From NCBI GenBank assembly GCA_051657715.1, contig JBOFLF010000017.1:13513-77512 (forward strand): a stretch of DNA of 64,000 nt. Direction: 5' to 3'. Below, piece by piece: positions 19,745 to 27,298 of the stretch (the first letter of the stretch is position 1; each line of letters begins with the position of its first letter). The position numbers were made by a program, and so were the translations under genes. The notes below the pieces were generated by a model, which saw only the letters and a list, made by a program, of their open reading frames with translations, did no database searches and was not told the origin of the DNA. Origin of the DNA: JBOFBH01 sp051657715 (lineage in GTDB: Bacteria > Actinomycetota > Actinomycetes > Actinomycetales > Angustibacteraceae).

Positions 19745-20425
19745 ATGCCAGGATCTGCTCCGATAATGCCGGAGGGCGCAGGCAATCTATTTGGCCCTCG
19801 ACTATCCTTAGCCCAGGAGTTTGTGGCGGCTTTGGCGGCCAGCGGTATAAGTCGTGGGTTGGTCGGGCCAAAAGAGATGGAGCGCCTCTGGGATCGTCAC
19901 ATCCTTAACTCTGCTGTGGTTGCCAACCTAGTCGACGGTTATACAACTGTCATTGACGTCGGTTCCGGCGCTGGCTTCCCGGGCCTTGTCCTTGCAATAC
20001 TTAGACCTGAGACTGACGTGGTTCTAGTTGAATCTATGAACCGTAGGGCGAATTGGTTGGAAGAAGTATCTGCAAGTTTCGAACTAAAGAACGTCGAAGT
20101 AAAAAGATCTCGCATAGAGCTCCTTAGCCGCAAGGAGCTCGTTTCGCCAAGCCGCCGTATCGCTGTCACAGTTCGGGCAGTCGCATCACTTAAAAATCTA
20201 GTGACGTGGATTTCCCCGATTCTCTTCACCGGGGAACAAATAATTGCAGTCAAAGGGAAAACTGTAGTTGATGAGGTTAATCAAATTCAGGGTTCAAAAA
20301 TTTGGTCAAACGTTTCTCGAGCTACGGTTATAGCGACTTCTGATGAAACAGGTCACGCCGCCGCGACGGTGGCTCTACTTGTCCGATCCTCTTATCGGCA
20401 ACAAGAAGATCGAACAAAAATATGA
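19745..20425 (+). CDS. rsmG: 16S rRNA (guanine527-N7)-methyltransferase RsmG
   Basis: A 226-residue SAM-dependent methyltransferase. RHILNSAVVANL is the family N-terminal signature, VIDVGSGAGFPGLVLAI is the SAM-binding motif I, and LVESMNRRANWLEEV is motif II. It methylates G527 of 16S rRNA; loss causes low-level streptomycin resistance in other bacteria. ATG 19745 is 24 bp after parS. Codon use is AT-rich like the rest of this block. Confidence 0.95.
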   Translation: MPGSAPIMPEGAGNLFGPRLSLAQEFVAALAASGISRGLVGPKEMERLWDRHILNSAVVANLVDGYTTVIDVGSGAGFPGLVLAILRPETDVVLVESMNRRANWLEEVSASFELKNVEVKRSRIELLSRKELVSPSRRIAVTVRAVASLKNLVTWISPILFTGEQIIAVKGKTVVDEVNQIQGSKIWSNVSRATVIATSDETGHAAATVALLVRSSYRQQEDRTKI

Positions 20426-20449
20426 GGCTTATGGAGTTGAGGAGTGGTC

Positions 20450-21532
20450 ATGGCTGTAGAGGATGTAAAGTTTCTTCTGATGGAAAGGAACGTCGGTTGG
20501 CCAAAACGATATGCCTTAGACCAAACTTCAAATGGATTGACGACGCATCAGGGGTGGCCTTGCCCAGAAGAAATCGACTCTTTGGTGTCAGGCCTGGAGA
20601 AGGCCTGTAGTGAGGTCGATATACAAAGAGAGGCGCTTCATGGCTCTCTCTCAGATATAGATTCTGACACTCCATTGGCTCGCGAGGTAGCCGAGGATGT
20701 CCGTCGCAGCCTAACTCTTCGAGGCTTGAAGCTTCCAAATCCTCGACAGATGCGAGTGCTTACTGTGGCCAACCAAAAAGGTGGTGTCGGGAAAACAACA
20801 ACTGCAGTGAATCTGGCAGCCGCATTGGCACAGTCTGGCCAACGTGTTCTGGTGATAGATATCGATCCGCAAGGAAATGCATCAACCGCATTAGGAGTCG
20901 AGCATCATCAGGATGTGCTAAGTGTCTATGATGTTTTGTTGGACAACGCTAGCTTGGGTTCAATCATTCAACGCTGTTCTGCTATAGAGAATCTTTGGTG
21001 CGCTCCTGCAACAGTTGACTTGGCTGGCGCTGAGATTGAATTGGTGTCCATTGTCGCAAGGGAATTTCGGCTTAAGCGCGCGCTTGAAGCCTATGTTCAA
21101 GAGATTCCTGACACCGAAAAACCACACTACGTATTGATAGATTGTCCTCCTTCCTTGGGGTTGCTGACAGTGAATGCATTGGTATGCGCAAAGGAAGTTT
21201 TCATTCCTATCCAATGTGAATACTATGCACTCGAAGGAGTAGGGCAGTTATTGAAAAATATTGAACTTGTGAAAGGCCATCTGAACCCGGCACTTTGTGT
21301 GTCAACCATCCTCTTGACGATGTATGACGGACGTACTCGACTGTCTGCTGATGTTGCTGCTCAAGTACGACAGCACTTCTCAGAGATTGTTCTGCGAACA
21401 AGCATCCCTAGGTCAGTGCGAATCTCAGAGGCACCGAGTCATGGTCTGACCGTGATGACATACGATCCAACGTCGAGTGGTGCGTTGTCATATCTTGAGG
21501 CAGCGCGCGAGATGGTCTACAGAGATGAATGA
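20450..21532 (+). CDS. parA: Chromosome partitioning ATPase ParA (Soj)
   Basis: A 360-residue ParA ATPase with Walker A KGGVGKTTTAVNLAAAL, ParA box/switch LVIDIDPQGNASTALG and Walker B YVLIDCPPSLGLLTVNAL. About 100 N-terminal residues precede the ATPase core, a typical actinobacterial extension. ATG 20450 is chosen, preceded by GAGGAG at a good distance; GTG 20444 would add two residues. ParA forms gradients on the nucleoid that pull ParB-parS complexes. parB follows after 9 bp. Confidence 0.96.
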   Translation: MAVEDVKFLLMERNVGWPKRYALDQTSNGLTTHQGWPCPEEIDSLVSGLEKACSEVDIQREALHGSLSDIDSDTPLAREVAEDVRRSLTLRGLKLPNPRQMRVLTVANQKGGVGKTTTAVNLAAALAQSGQRVLVIDIDPQGNASTALGVEHHQDVLSVYDVLLDNASLGSIIQRCSAIENLWCAPATVDLAGAEIELVSIVAREFRLKRALEAYVQEIPDTEKPHYVLIDCPPSLGLLTVNALVCAKEVFIPIQCEYYALEGVGQLLKNIELVKGHLNPALCVSTILLTMYDGRTRLSADVAAQVRQHFSEIVLRTSIPRSVRISEAPSHGLTVMTYDPTSSGALSYLEAAREMVYRDE

Positions 21533-21541
21533 GGTAATCTC

Positions 21542-22555
21542 ATGAGCGAGCGACGACGCGGCCTAGGGCGAGGTTTAGGTGCCTTAATACCATCAGAGAG
21601 TGATCAGCGATCAGATCGACCGGTGGATCTGTTGTTTCCTGAGAAGGAAACCGCTGAGCGGCATACAGATGAAAGCAAGCCCGAACACGATGTTTCTCGT
21701 GAAACAGCTACTCTGGTAGCTACGCCTGGGGTAACTTTCGCCCAAATTCCAGTGGCGGCAATTAAGCCCAACTCAAAACAACCTCGACATGTTTTTGATG
21801 AGGAAGAGTTGGCTGAGTTGGTTGGCTCAATCAAGGAAGTCGGGGTCCTGCAGCCAATTATTGTTCGGACAGTTGCTAAAGAGCCGGATTTATTCGAGCT
21901 GGTCATGGGTGAGCGTCGTTGGCGCGCGAGTCAGGCGGCGGGACTCGATCTGATACCAGCGATTATCCGTCAAACGGCAGACGACGATCTACTTAGAGAT
22001 GCATTGTTAGAGAATTTGCATCGGAGTGATCTTAACCCTCTAGAAGAGGCTGCTGCTTATCAACAGCTATTAGAAGACTTCAGTTGCACTCACGAAGTGC
22101 TTGCTAAGCGACTCAGCCGTTCTCGCCCTCAAATCTCCAACACCCTACGACTGTTAAAATTACCACCTTTGGTTCAACGACGAGTTGCAGCAGGCGTTTT
22201 GAGTGCAGGTCATGCTCGAGCGCTTCTTGCTTTGTCCGACGGTGCCATGATGGAACGATTTGCCCAAAAAATTGTGGCTGAAGGCCTTTCGGTCCGCGCC
22301 CTCGAAGAGTTAATTGCTATTGACGGCAACTCCTCAGAGCGCAAGGAGCGAAAGCCTCGACCGGGTGCCCGGCAGCCGGAGTTGGATAACCTCGCCCAAC
22401 GATTGTCGGATCGCTTTGATACTCGAGTCACGATTGGCTTAGGTCGCCGAAAAGGACGGTTATCTGTCGAGTTTGCTTCAGTTGAGGATCTTAAACGTAT
22501 TATCACCCTGTTGGCTCCGGGAGATCTAGTGTTCGAGACAAAGAGCGAAGGTTAG
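21542..22555 (+). CDS. parB: Chromosome partitioning protein ParB
   Basis: A 337-residue CTPase/DNA clamp. The N-terminal motif RRGLGRGLGALIP is the ParA-interacting peptide. Box I is PNSKQPRHVFDEEELAELVGSIKEVGVLQPI, and the CTP/arginine motif GERRWRASQAAGL, with a HTH around KRLSRSRPQISNTLRLLKLP. The C-terminal dimerisation domain follows. A parS-like sequence lies within its own coding region, encoding VSRET. The stop is only 1 bp from the left end of an IS remnant. Confidence 0.96.
   Translation: MSERRRGLGRGLGALIPSESDQRSDRPVDLLFPEKETAERHTDESKPEHDVSRETATLVATPGVTFAQIPVAAIKPNSKQPRHVFDEEELAELVGSIKEVGVLQPIIVRTVAKEPDLFELVMGERRWRASQAAGLDLIPAIIRQTADDDLLRDALLENLHRSDLNPLEEAAAYQQLLEDFSCTHEVLAKRLSRSRPQISNTLRLLKLPPLVQRRVAAGVLSAGHARALLALSDGAMMERFAQKIVAEGLSVRALEELIAIDGNSSERKERKPRPGARQPELDNLAQRLSDRFDTRVTIGLGRRKGRLSVEFASVEDLKRIITLLAPGDLVFETKSEG
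21691..21706. promoter_or_regulatory. parS-like site inside parB
   Basis: TGTTTCTCGTGAAACA differs from the parS consensus palindrome by one central base. It lies in parB codons encoding VSRET, the position where many actinobacterial and firmicute parB genes carry a parS. Confidence 0.85.
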
Positions 22556-22556
22556 C

Positions 22557-23945
22557 GGGTCTTCGGATCTACGCATGGATGACTGGCCGAGTGGTGTTCG
22601 GCGCGGCGGTTTGGTGTTGAGGGTGTCGGAGCCTTCAGGATCAGGAGTGACCAATGCGGTCTGAGAAGACCCGACGTGGACCACTGTAGATGTGGCCCGG
22701 GTGCGCATTGGTGCGTTCGAGCCGACGCGTGTTCGGCGTGCCTGGGATGCATGTGCTGGAGGTCTAGTGCGGTGAGGACGAGCTTGAAGGTGACGGTCGA
22801 GTCCAACGCTGACGTGGTGACTGCCTGATCTGCGGGTGGTCGCGGTCGGGCACGGCCGACGCCGACGGTGGGTCGCGGATGCACCGTGTTTCGGTGTCCC
22901 GGTCCGGCTGGTGTGGCGGGCTCGAATCTGGCGGCGACCGCGAACCCACCTGCGAGACGGGCACGTTCACTGAGCGGCATCCATCGGTGACGCCGAAGGC
23001 CAAGCTGATCAGTCGGGCGCTCGGGTGGGCATCCGACACCTTGGTGCTCGACGACACCACCGTGTCCGCGTTGGCGCGGCACTTGGGTGGACTGGCACAC
23101 GCTGTGAGACCAGGTCGAGGTCGAGGCCACCGGCCGCCTGACGGACCCGGACCGGCTGACTGCGGTGGACACTCTTGGCGCGGACGAGCAAATCTGGTGC
23201 CCGTCACGGATCGGCGCCGCGGCGGCGACGGGCGTGCATGACCCGTGCTCGCCGCAGGTCATGCACGCCCACCTGCCGACGTCATCCCGGGCCGGTCTAA
23301 CACCGCCTACGCGACCTGGTTAAGACGCGGCTGCCGGACTTCACCGCCGGCATCACATACGTCGCCCTTGACCCGTTCGGGCAGGTGCGCCAACGCCCTG
23401 CGCGACGAGCTACCGGACGCGGTCGCGGTTCTGGCGCCTTCCACATGGTCAAGCTCAGCACCACCTGCATAGACGAAGCCCGCCGCCGAGTGCAGCAGCA
23501 GGTCTGGGCCGGCGCGGGCACTCCAACGACCCGCTCTACACCGTCTGCGGCCTGATGCGCCGCGGACGAGAGCACATGTCCGACTAACAGATCGCGAAGC
23601 TGAACATGGCACTAGTCGTCGGCGACCCGGGCTTCGAGGGTTACCGTGACCCGGCACGCCTACCAGCAACTGCGCTCGATCTGCCAAGCCGGCACCACCG
23701 CCGAGGGCCGGCAGGCGGCCGAGTAGGTCATCGACTCGTTCCCACCCTGTCTAGTCCCCGAGGTCACCCGCCTCGGCCACACCCTGCGGACCTGGCGCCA
23801 ACACCTGCTGGCCCGGTTCGACATCGACCGGATCTCCAACGGCGGCACCGAAGCTGTGAACCTGATCATCAAGAAGAGCCGACGCCTAGCCCACGGTTCC
23901 CGCACCTTCGAGCACTATCGGCTCCAGATCCTGCTCGCGGGCTTC
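22557..23945 (+). mobile_element. Decayed ISL3-family insertion sequence
   Basis: Starting one base after the parB stop, GGGTCTTCGGATCT resembles ISL3-family terminal inverted repeats. Downstream, fragments of an ISL3 transposase are spread over all three plus-strand frames: an N-terminal piece (KVTVESNADVV near 22790), TCETGTFTERHPSVTPKAKLISRALGW (split here; about 22945-23030), LDDTTVSALARHLGG (about 23045-23095), and the C-terminal NLIIKKSRRLAHGSRTFEHY (about 23858-23920). Several frameshifts and an internal TAG make it non-functional. The C-terminus runs directly into an IS3 fragment, so the right end is lost. Confidence 0.75.
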
Positions 23946-24247
23946 GTGGTGGGCGTTGCGGAACCCGTGCTGCGGGTGGCTCTTGGCCCACTTCCTCAGC
24001 CACGTTCGCAAAGCGGCGTCCGGGTCCTTGGTCGTTGTGGACGTAGGCGGGCATCGCTGGGTGGTGCGGTTCTGCCCGTCCTCGGCCTTCAATCCGCCGA
24101 ACTGGTTGCGCTACCGGTAGTACGTCGCTTCAGTGACCTGTAGCTCACGGCAGACGTCAGCGACGTCCTTACCCCGACCAGCATCCTGTCCGCGGTCGCC
24201 AGCTTACGAACGACCTGCTCAGGTGTGTGCCGTTTCCTCGTTGCCAT
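23938..24247 (-). mobile_element. IS3-family transposase remnant, internally deleted
   Basis: On the minus strand, ATG 24247 begins MATRKRHTPEQVVRKLATAD, a classic IS3 OrfA HTH start. A frameshift follows; the shifted frame continues DVADVCRELQVTEATYYR, then TAG where Trp is expected, then RNQFGGLKAEDG. It then jumps to an OrfB segment, DAALRTWLRKWAKSHPQHGF, so the OrfA-OrfB junction has been deleted. It abuts the ISL3 remnant near 23940. Clearly a dead element. Confidence 0.7.
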
Positions 24248-24490
24248 ATCTCTTGTAGAGCCTTCCCACCCAGCCTCTGGGCGGGAAGACTCTCACTAGA
24301 CCTGGACCAACCGGGGTCAGGTCAGGACACATGCGCCTTGCAAATATCAGAGCCGCAACATCCTCAGCTTCCAAAGCACCGGCAAGCACCACCGACGTGT
24401 GAGGTAGACAGCACTCGCTGACACCGACGGGCATCAGCTACGACCAGCGAGGTCCCGACCAAGCTCGATGAGCCGGTAACAAGCCTGGGT
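24248..24490. other. Gene-free stretch after the IS remnants, with hairpin
   Basis: No gene is seen. An inverted repeat CTTCCCACCCA/TGGGCGGGAAG with a 5-nt loop lies at 24262-24288. It could be an IS end or a weak terminator for trxA; no T-tract follows on either strand. Confidence 0.4.
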
Positions 24491-24814
24491 TCAATCGATG
24501 AACTCGGCAAGGTCACGGACCAGCAGGGGTTTAGGTTTGGCGCCGTCAATTGACTTAACCACTTCGCCATTCACATAAACATTGATTGTGGGTATACCAA
24601 TGATGCGGTAGCGGGTAGCGGTTTGCGGGTTTTCATCGGTGTTGATCTTCACCACATCAATTTTGTCCGAGTACTCGCGAGCGATCTCGTCAAGTATGGG
24701 CGACATCGCTAAACACGGTTTACACCAGGGAGCCCAAAAATCGACAAGAACCGGCTTGGCGCTTTTCAAGACGTCGGTGTCGAAAGTGGAGTCGGTGGTC
24801 GTACGTATGCCCAC
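24491..24814 (-). CDS. trxA: Thioredoxin with CKPC active site
   Basis: A 107-residue protein with the thioredoxin fold: VLVDFWAPWCKPCLAMSPIL holds the redox Cys31 and Cys34, the cis-Pro lies in IGIPTINVYVNGE, and the C-terminal helix ends LAEFID. The active site is WCKPC rather than the canonical WCGPC. Its place 24 bp after trxB identifies it as the electron acceptor of thioredoxin reductase. Composition is lower in GC than the operon upstream. Confidence 0.92.
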   Translation of the reverse strand: MGIRTTTDSTFDTDVLKSAKPVLVDFWAPWCKPCLAMSPILDEIAREYSDKIDVVKINTDENPQTATRYRIIGIPTINVYVNGEVVKSIDGAKPKPLLVRDLAEFID

Positions 24815-24838
24815 GTTAGTTGTCCTTCTCTCTGAAAT

Positions 24839-25855
24839 CTAGGCAGTGATCGAGTCCCGCGCGATCGCATTCGTAGAGGAATGGTTCTGGTTTGCGAGAA
24901 ATCTCTCCGCATCAAGTGCAGCGATACAACCGGATCCAGCTGCAGTTACAGCCTGCATGTACTCATGGTCGACAACATCACCACATGCAAACACTCCATC
25001 AACGCTGGTTCGTGAGCTCCGACCTGCGACGGAGACATAGCCTTGCTCAGTGAGATCTACCTGGCTGGCGAAGAGCTCCGTGCGAGGGTCATGACCGATC
25101 GCAACGAACACCCCGGAAAGATGAAGACGCTCCCTCTGGCCTGTATTGATGTCGCGCACAGTAACCCCGTCAAGACGGTCATCACCATGAAGCTGGTCTA
25201 CCTCGGTCTCCCAGCGGAATGTGATCTTTGGATCCGCGAAAGCTCGGGCCTGCATCACCTTCGACGCCCGAAGGTCACGCCGACGATGGATGACGGTGAT
25301 GGACCGGGCGAAACGTGACAAAAAAGTCGCCTCCTCCATCGCTGAGTCCCCGCCTCCCACGACGGCGATGTCCTGGTCTCGGAAGAAAAAACCATCGCAG
25401 GTAGCGCACCACGACACGCCCCGGCCGGACAGCCGTTTCTCACTGTCAAGACCCAGCTCTCGATAGGCAGATCCGGTTGCCAGGATCACCGCGCGAGCAG
25501 CATGTTCTTCTCCTCGTCCCGTCCATACCTTCTTGACGGCGCCGGTGAGCTCCATCCGCACCACGTCGTCCGTGACCAGCTCGGCACCAAACCGCGCCGC
25601 CTGAGCACGCATCGACTCCATCAGCTCAGGCCCGGTGATTCCTTGGGCGAAGCCGGGGTAGTTCTCGACATCCGTGGTGTTCATCAGAGCGCCGCCGAAG
25701 GTCACCGATCCTTCAAAGACCAGCGGACGTAGATCAGCACGCGCCGCGTAGATGGCTGCGGTGTAGCCGGCGGGACCCGAGCCCACAACGATGACATCTC
25801 GAACGTCCACCACGACCTCTTCTGCTGCGACGACAAAGGTATTACCGGAAGTCAT
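24839..25855 (-). CDS. trxB: Thioredoxin-disulfide reductase
   Basis: A 338-residue NADPH-dependent flavoenzyme. The FAD site is VIVVGSGPAGYTAAIYAARA, the redox pair lies in WCATCDGFFF (CATC), the NADPH site is IAVVGGGDSAMEEATFL, and the C-terminal FAD motif is GVFACGDVVDHEYMQAVTAAGSG. ATG 25855 is taken as the start; the frame extends to 25957 with 34 non-conserved residues. It is close behind the anti-sigma gene, matching the sigM-rsmA-trxB-trxA order of mycobacteria. Confidence 0.95.
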   Translation of the reverse strand: MTSGNTFVVAAEEVVVDVRDVIVVGSGPAGYTAAIYAARADLRPLVFEGSVTFGGALMNTTDVENYPGFAQGITGPELMESMRAQAARFGAELVTDDVVRMELTGAVKKVWTGRGEEHAARAVILATGSAYRELGLDSEKRLSGRGVSWCATCDGFFFRDQDIAVVGGGDSAMEEATFLSRFARSITVIHRRRDLRASKVMQARAFADPKITFRWETEVDQLHGDDRLDGVTVRDINTGQRERLHLSGVFVAIGHDPRTELFASQVDLTEQGYVSVAGRSSRTSVDGVFACGDVVDHEYMQAVTAAGSGCIAALDAERFLANQNHSSTNAIARDSITA

Positions 25856-25883
25856 CGTAGGCCGCGCATGTTCCCCGGCCCGA

Positions 25884-26645
25884 TCAGGGCAGGCGCTGGT
25901 AGAACCTAGTGCCATCGCTGCCTGGACGGCACGACCTCGACACGACCCATGCCTCACGAGCGCCCTCGTTGGCCTCGAGGACGAGGATCAGCGCTGGCCG
26001 TCCCTCGAACGTAGCCGCATCGGCGAGCAGCGGTCGAGAGGCGGCTGCGTCCAATGCCTCAAGGCACCGCTGGATGACCTCCGGATCCTCCAGCTCAGCA
26101 TCAGGGGTGGCAGCCAGACCTGGTCGAGCAGCTGACCGTCGGGCTTCAAGTTGGATGCCAATCTGCGACGACAGTCCAGCGCGCGTGTACTCCGTGCCCG
26201 AGGTGATGACCCGCACCGGAGCCGCTGACGTCGACGTGACCGATTTCGTCGACGGCGACCCCGCAGCTTCAGGCGACTGGACCTCACCTCTGTTACCAGT
26301 CCACAGCAATCCAGCTACCACCGCAATCGCGGCTGCTCCGCCCAGCTGCCACCACAGTTTGCGCGGGCGATGCGTGGTGAGCGGGACGATCGTCCCAACG
26401 CTCCCGTTCCCCGAGGTTGTATCTGCACCCGATGCGGGTGCCCCGGACGCCACTGCCCACGACTCGTCCAAGCGGGACGCGACTGCCTCCGGGAGCGGTT
26501 CGCAAACGCCCGCCTTCTGAAGCAGCTCTCGGACGGTTTGCTGCTCGTCCAGCAGATTCCGGCACTGGGCGCAATCGCGCACATGACGATCCTGCGCAAC
26601 GGCGTCGATGTCTCCGAAGGAGTCAGCGGTGACGTGCTCGCTCAT
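25884..26645 (-). CDS. Zinc-containing anti-sigma factor (RsmA-like)
   Basis: A 253-residue single-pass membrane protein. The N-terminal ZAS motif HVRDCAQC (HxxxCxxC) binds Zn and the sigma factor, and a membrane helix LGGAAAIAVVAGLLW lies near residue 110. The extracytoplasmic C-terminal half (GTEYTRAGLSSQIGIQL..., then EDPEVIQRCLEALDA) has no known catalytic motif but contains a pair of Cys residues. It overlaps the ECF sigma gene upstream by 4 bp, the standard partner arrangement. Confidence 0.85.
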   Translation of the reverse strand: MSEHVTADSFGDIDAVAQDRHVRDCAQCRNLLDEQQTVRELLQKAGVCEPLPEAVASRLDESWAVASGAPASGADTTSGNGSVGTIVPLTTHRPRKLWWQLGGAAAIAVVAGLLWTGNRGEVQSPEAAGSPSTKSVTSTSAAPVRVITSGTEYTRAGLSSQIGIQLEARRSAARPGLAATPDAELEDPEVIQRCLEALDAAASRPLLADAATFEGRPALILVLEANEGAREAWVVSRSCRPGSDGTRFYQRLP

Positions 26646-27298
26646 GGCCGCCCTCCATCCAGTTCTGATCCGGCGCGCGGCACTGGGACGTCACCGGCTC
26701 GCTCATGGTTCCCGCGGTCGGCCGCAGGCCGAGGATGGGACTGAGCACCGGCACCGGAAAGGCTCGAACTCGGGCGCAGGAGTGGGAGCAACGCCGAGCG
26801 TCCACGGGAGCAACGTGACTTGACCGTTCCCTCGGCCACGTCCAGCACCGCCGCAGCCTCTGAGATCGACAGGCCGTGCATGTCGACAAGCGTGAGCGCC
26901 ACACGTTGGTGGTCCGGCAAGGTGCTCAACGCGGCACGGACATCGAGGTGGACCGCAGTGCGGTCGTGGGCATCGTGGGGGTCGGGGATGTCGTGATCAG
27001 GCCAGGTGGTCGTGGGCCGAGCTCGACGACGCCGGAGCCGGTCCAGGCATGCGTTGACCACGATGCGATGCAACCAGGTGGTCACGGCCGCGTCGCCGCG
27101 AAAGCCGGCGGCCCTGCGATGAGCCGACAACAAGGCGTCCTGTAGCGCGTCGGCGGCCTCCTCGCGGTCCCAGAGCGTTCGACACGCCACGGCCCACAGC
27201 CGGTCGCGGTGGCGGTGGATCAAGGTCTCGAACGCCTGCCGGTCACCAGCGACGTGAGCGGCCAACAAGTCAGCATCTGACTCCTCGGCACCGGTCAC
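26642..27298 (-). CDS. sigM: ECF sigma factor, SigM-like
   Basis: A 218-residue extracytoplasmic-function sigma factor. Region 2 is FETLIHRHRDRLWAVACRTL and DREEAADALQDALLSAHRRA, followed by TTWLHRIVVNACLDRLRRRR. Region 4 is LSTLPDHQRVALTLVDMHGLSISEAAAVLDVAEGTVKSRCSRGRSAL (split; continuous in the gene). About 40 tail residues follow. The setting between the MurJ-partner kinase-like gene and trxBA is that of mycobacterial sigM, which responds to envelope stress. Overlaps of 4 bp on both sides indicate one operon. Confidence 0.87.
   Translation of the reverse strand: MTGAEESDADLLAAHVAGDRQAFETLIHRHRDRLWAVACRTLWDREEAADALQDALLSAHRRAAGFRGDAAVTTWLHRIVVNACLDRLRRRRARPTTTWPDHDIPDPHDAHDRTAVHLDVRAALSTLPDHQRVALTLVDMHGLSISEAAAVLDVAEGTVKSRCSRGRSALLPLLRPSSSLSGAGAQSHPRPAADRGNHERAGDVPVPRAGSELDGGRP

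Noticed and set aside
22879..23241. 120-codon ORF within the IS region as an independent gene
   Set aside because: Its middle part is a fragment of the ISL3 transposase; the rest is out-of-frame translation of the same decayed gene.
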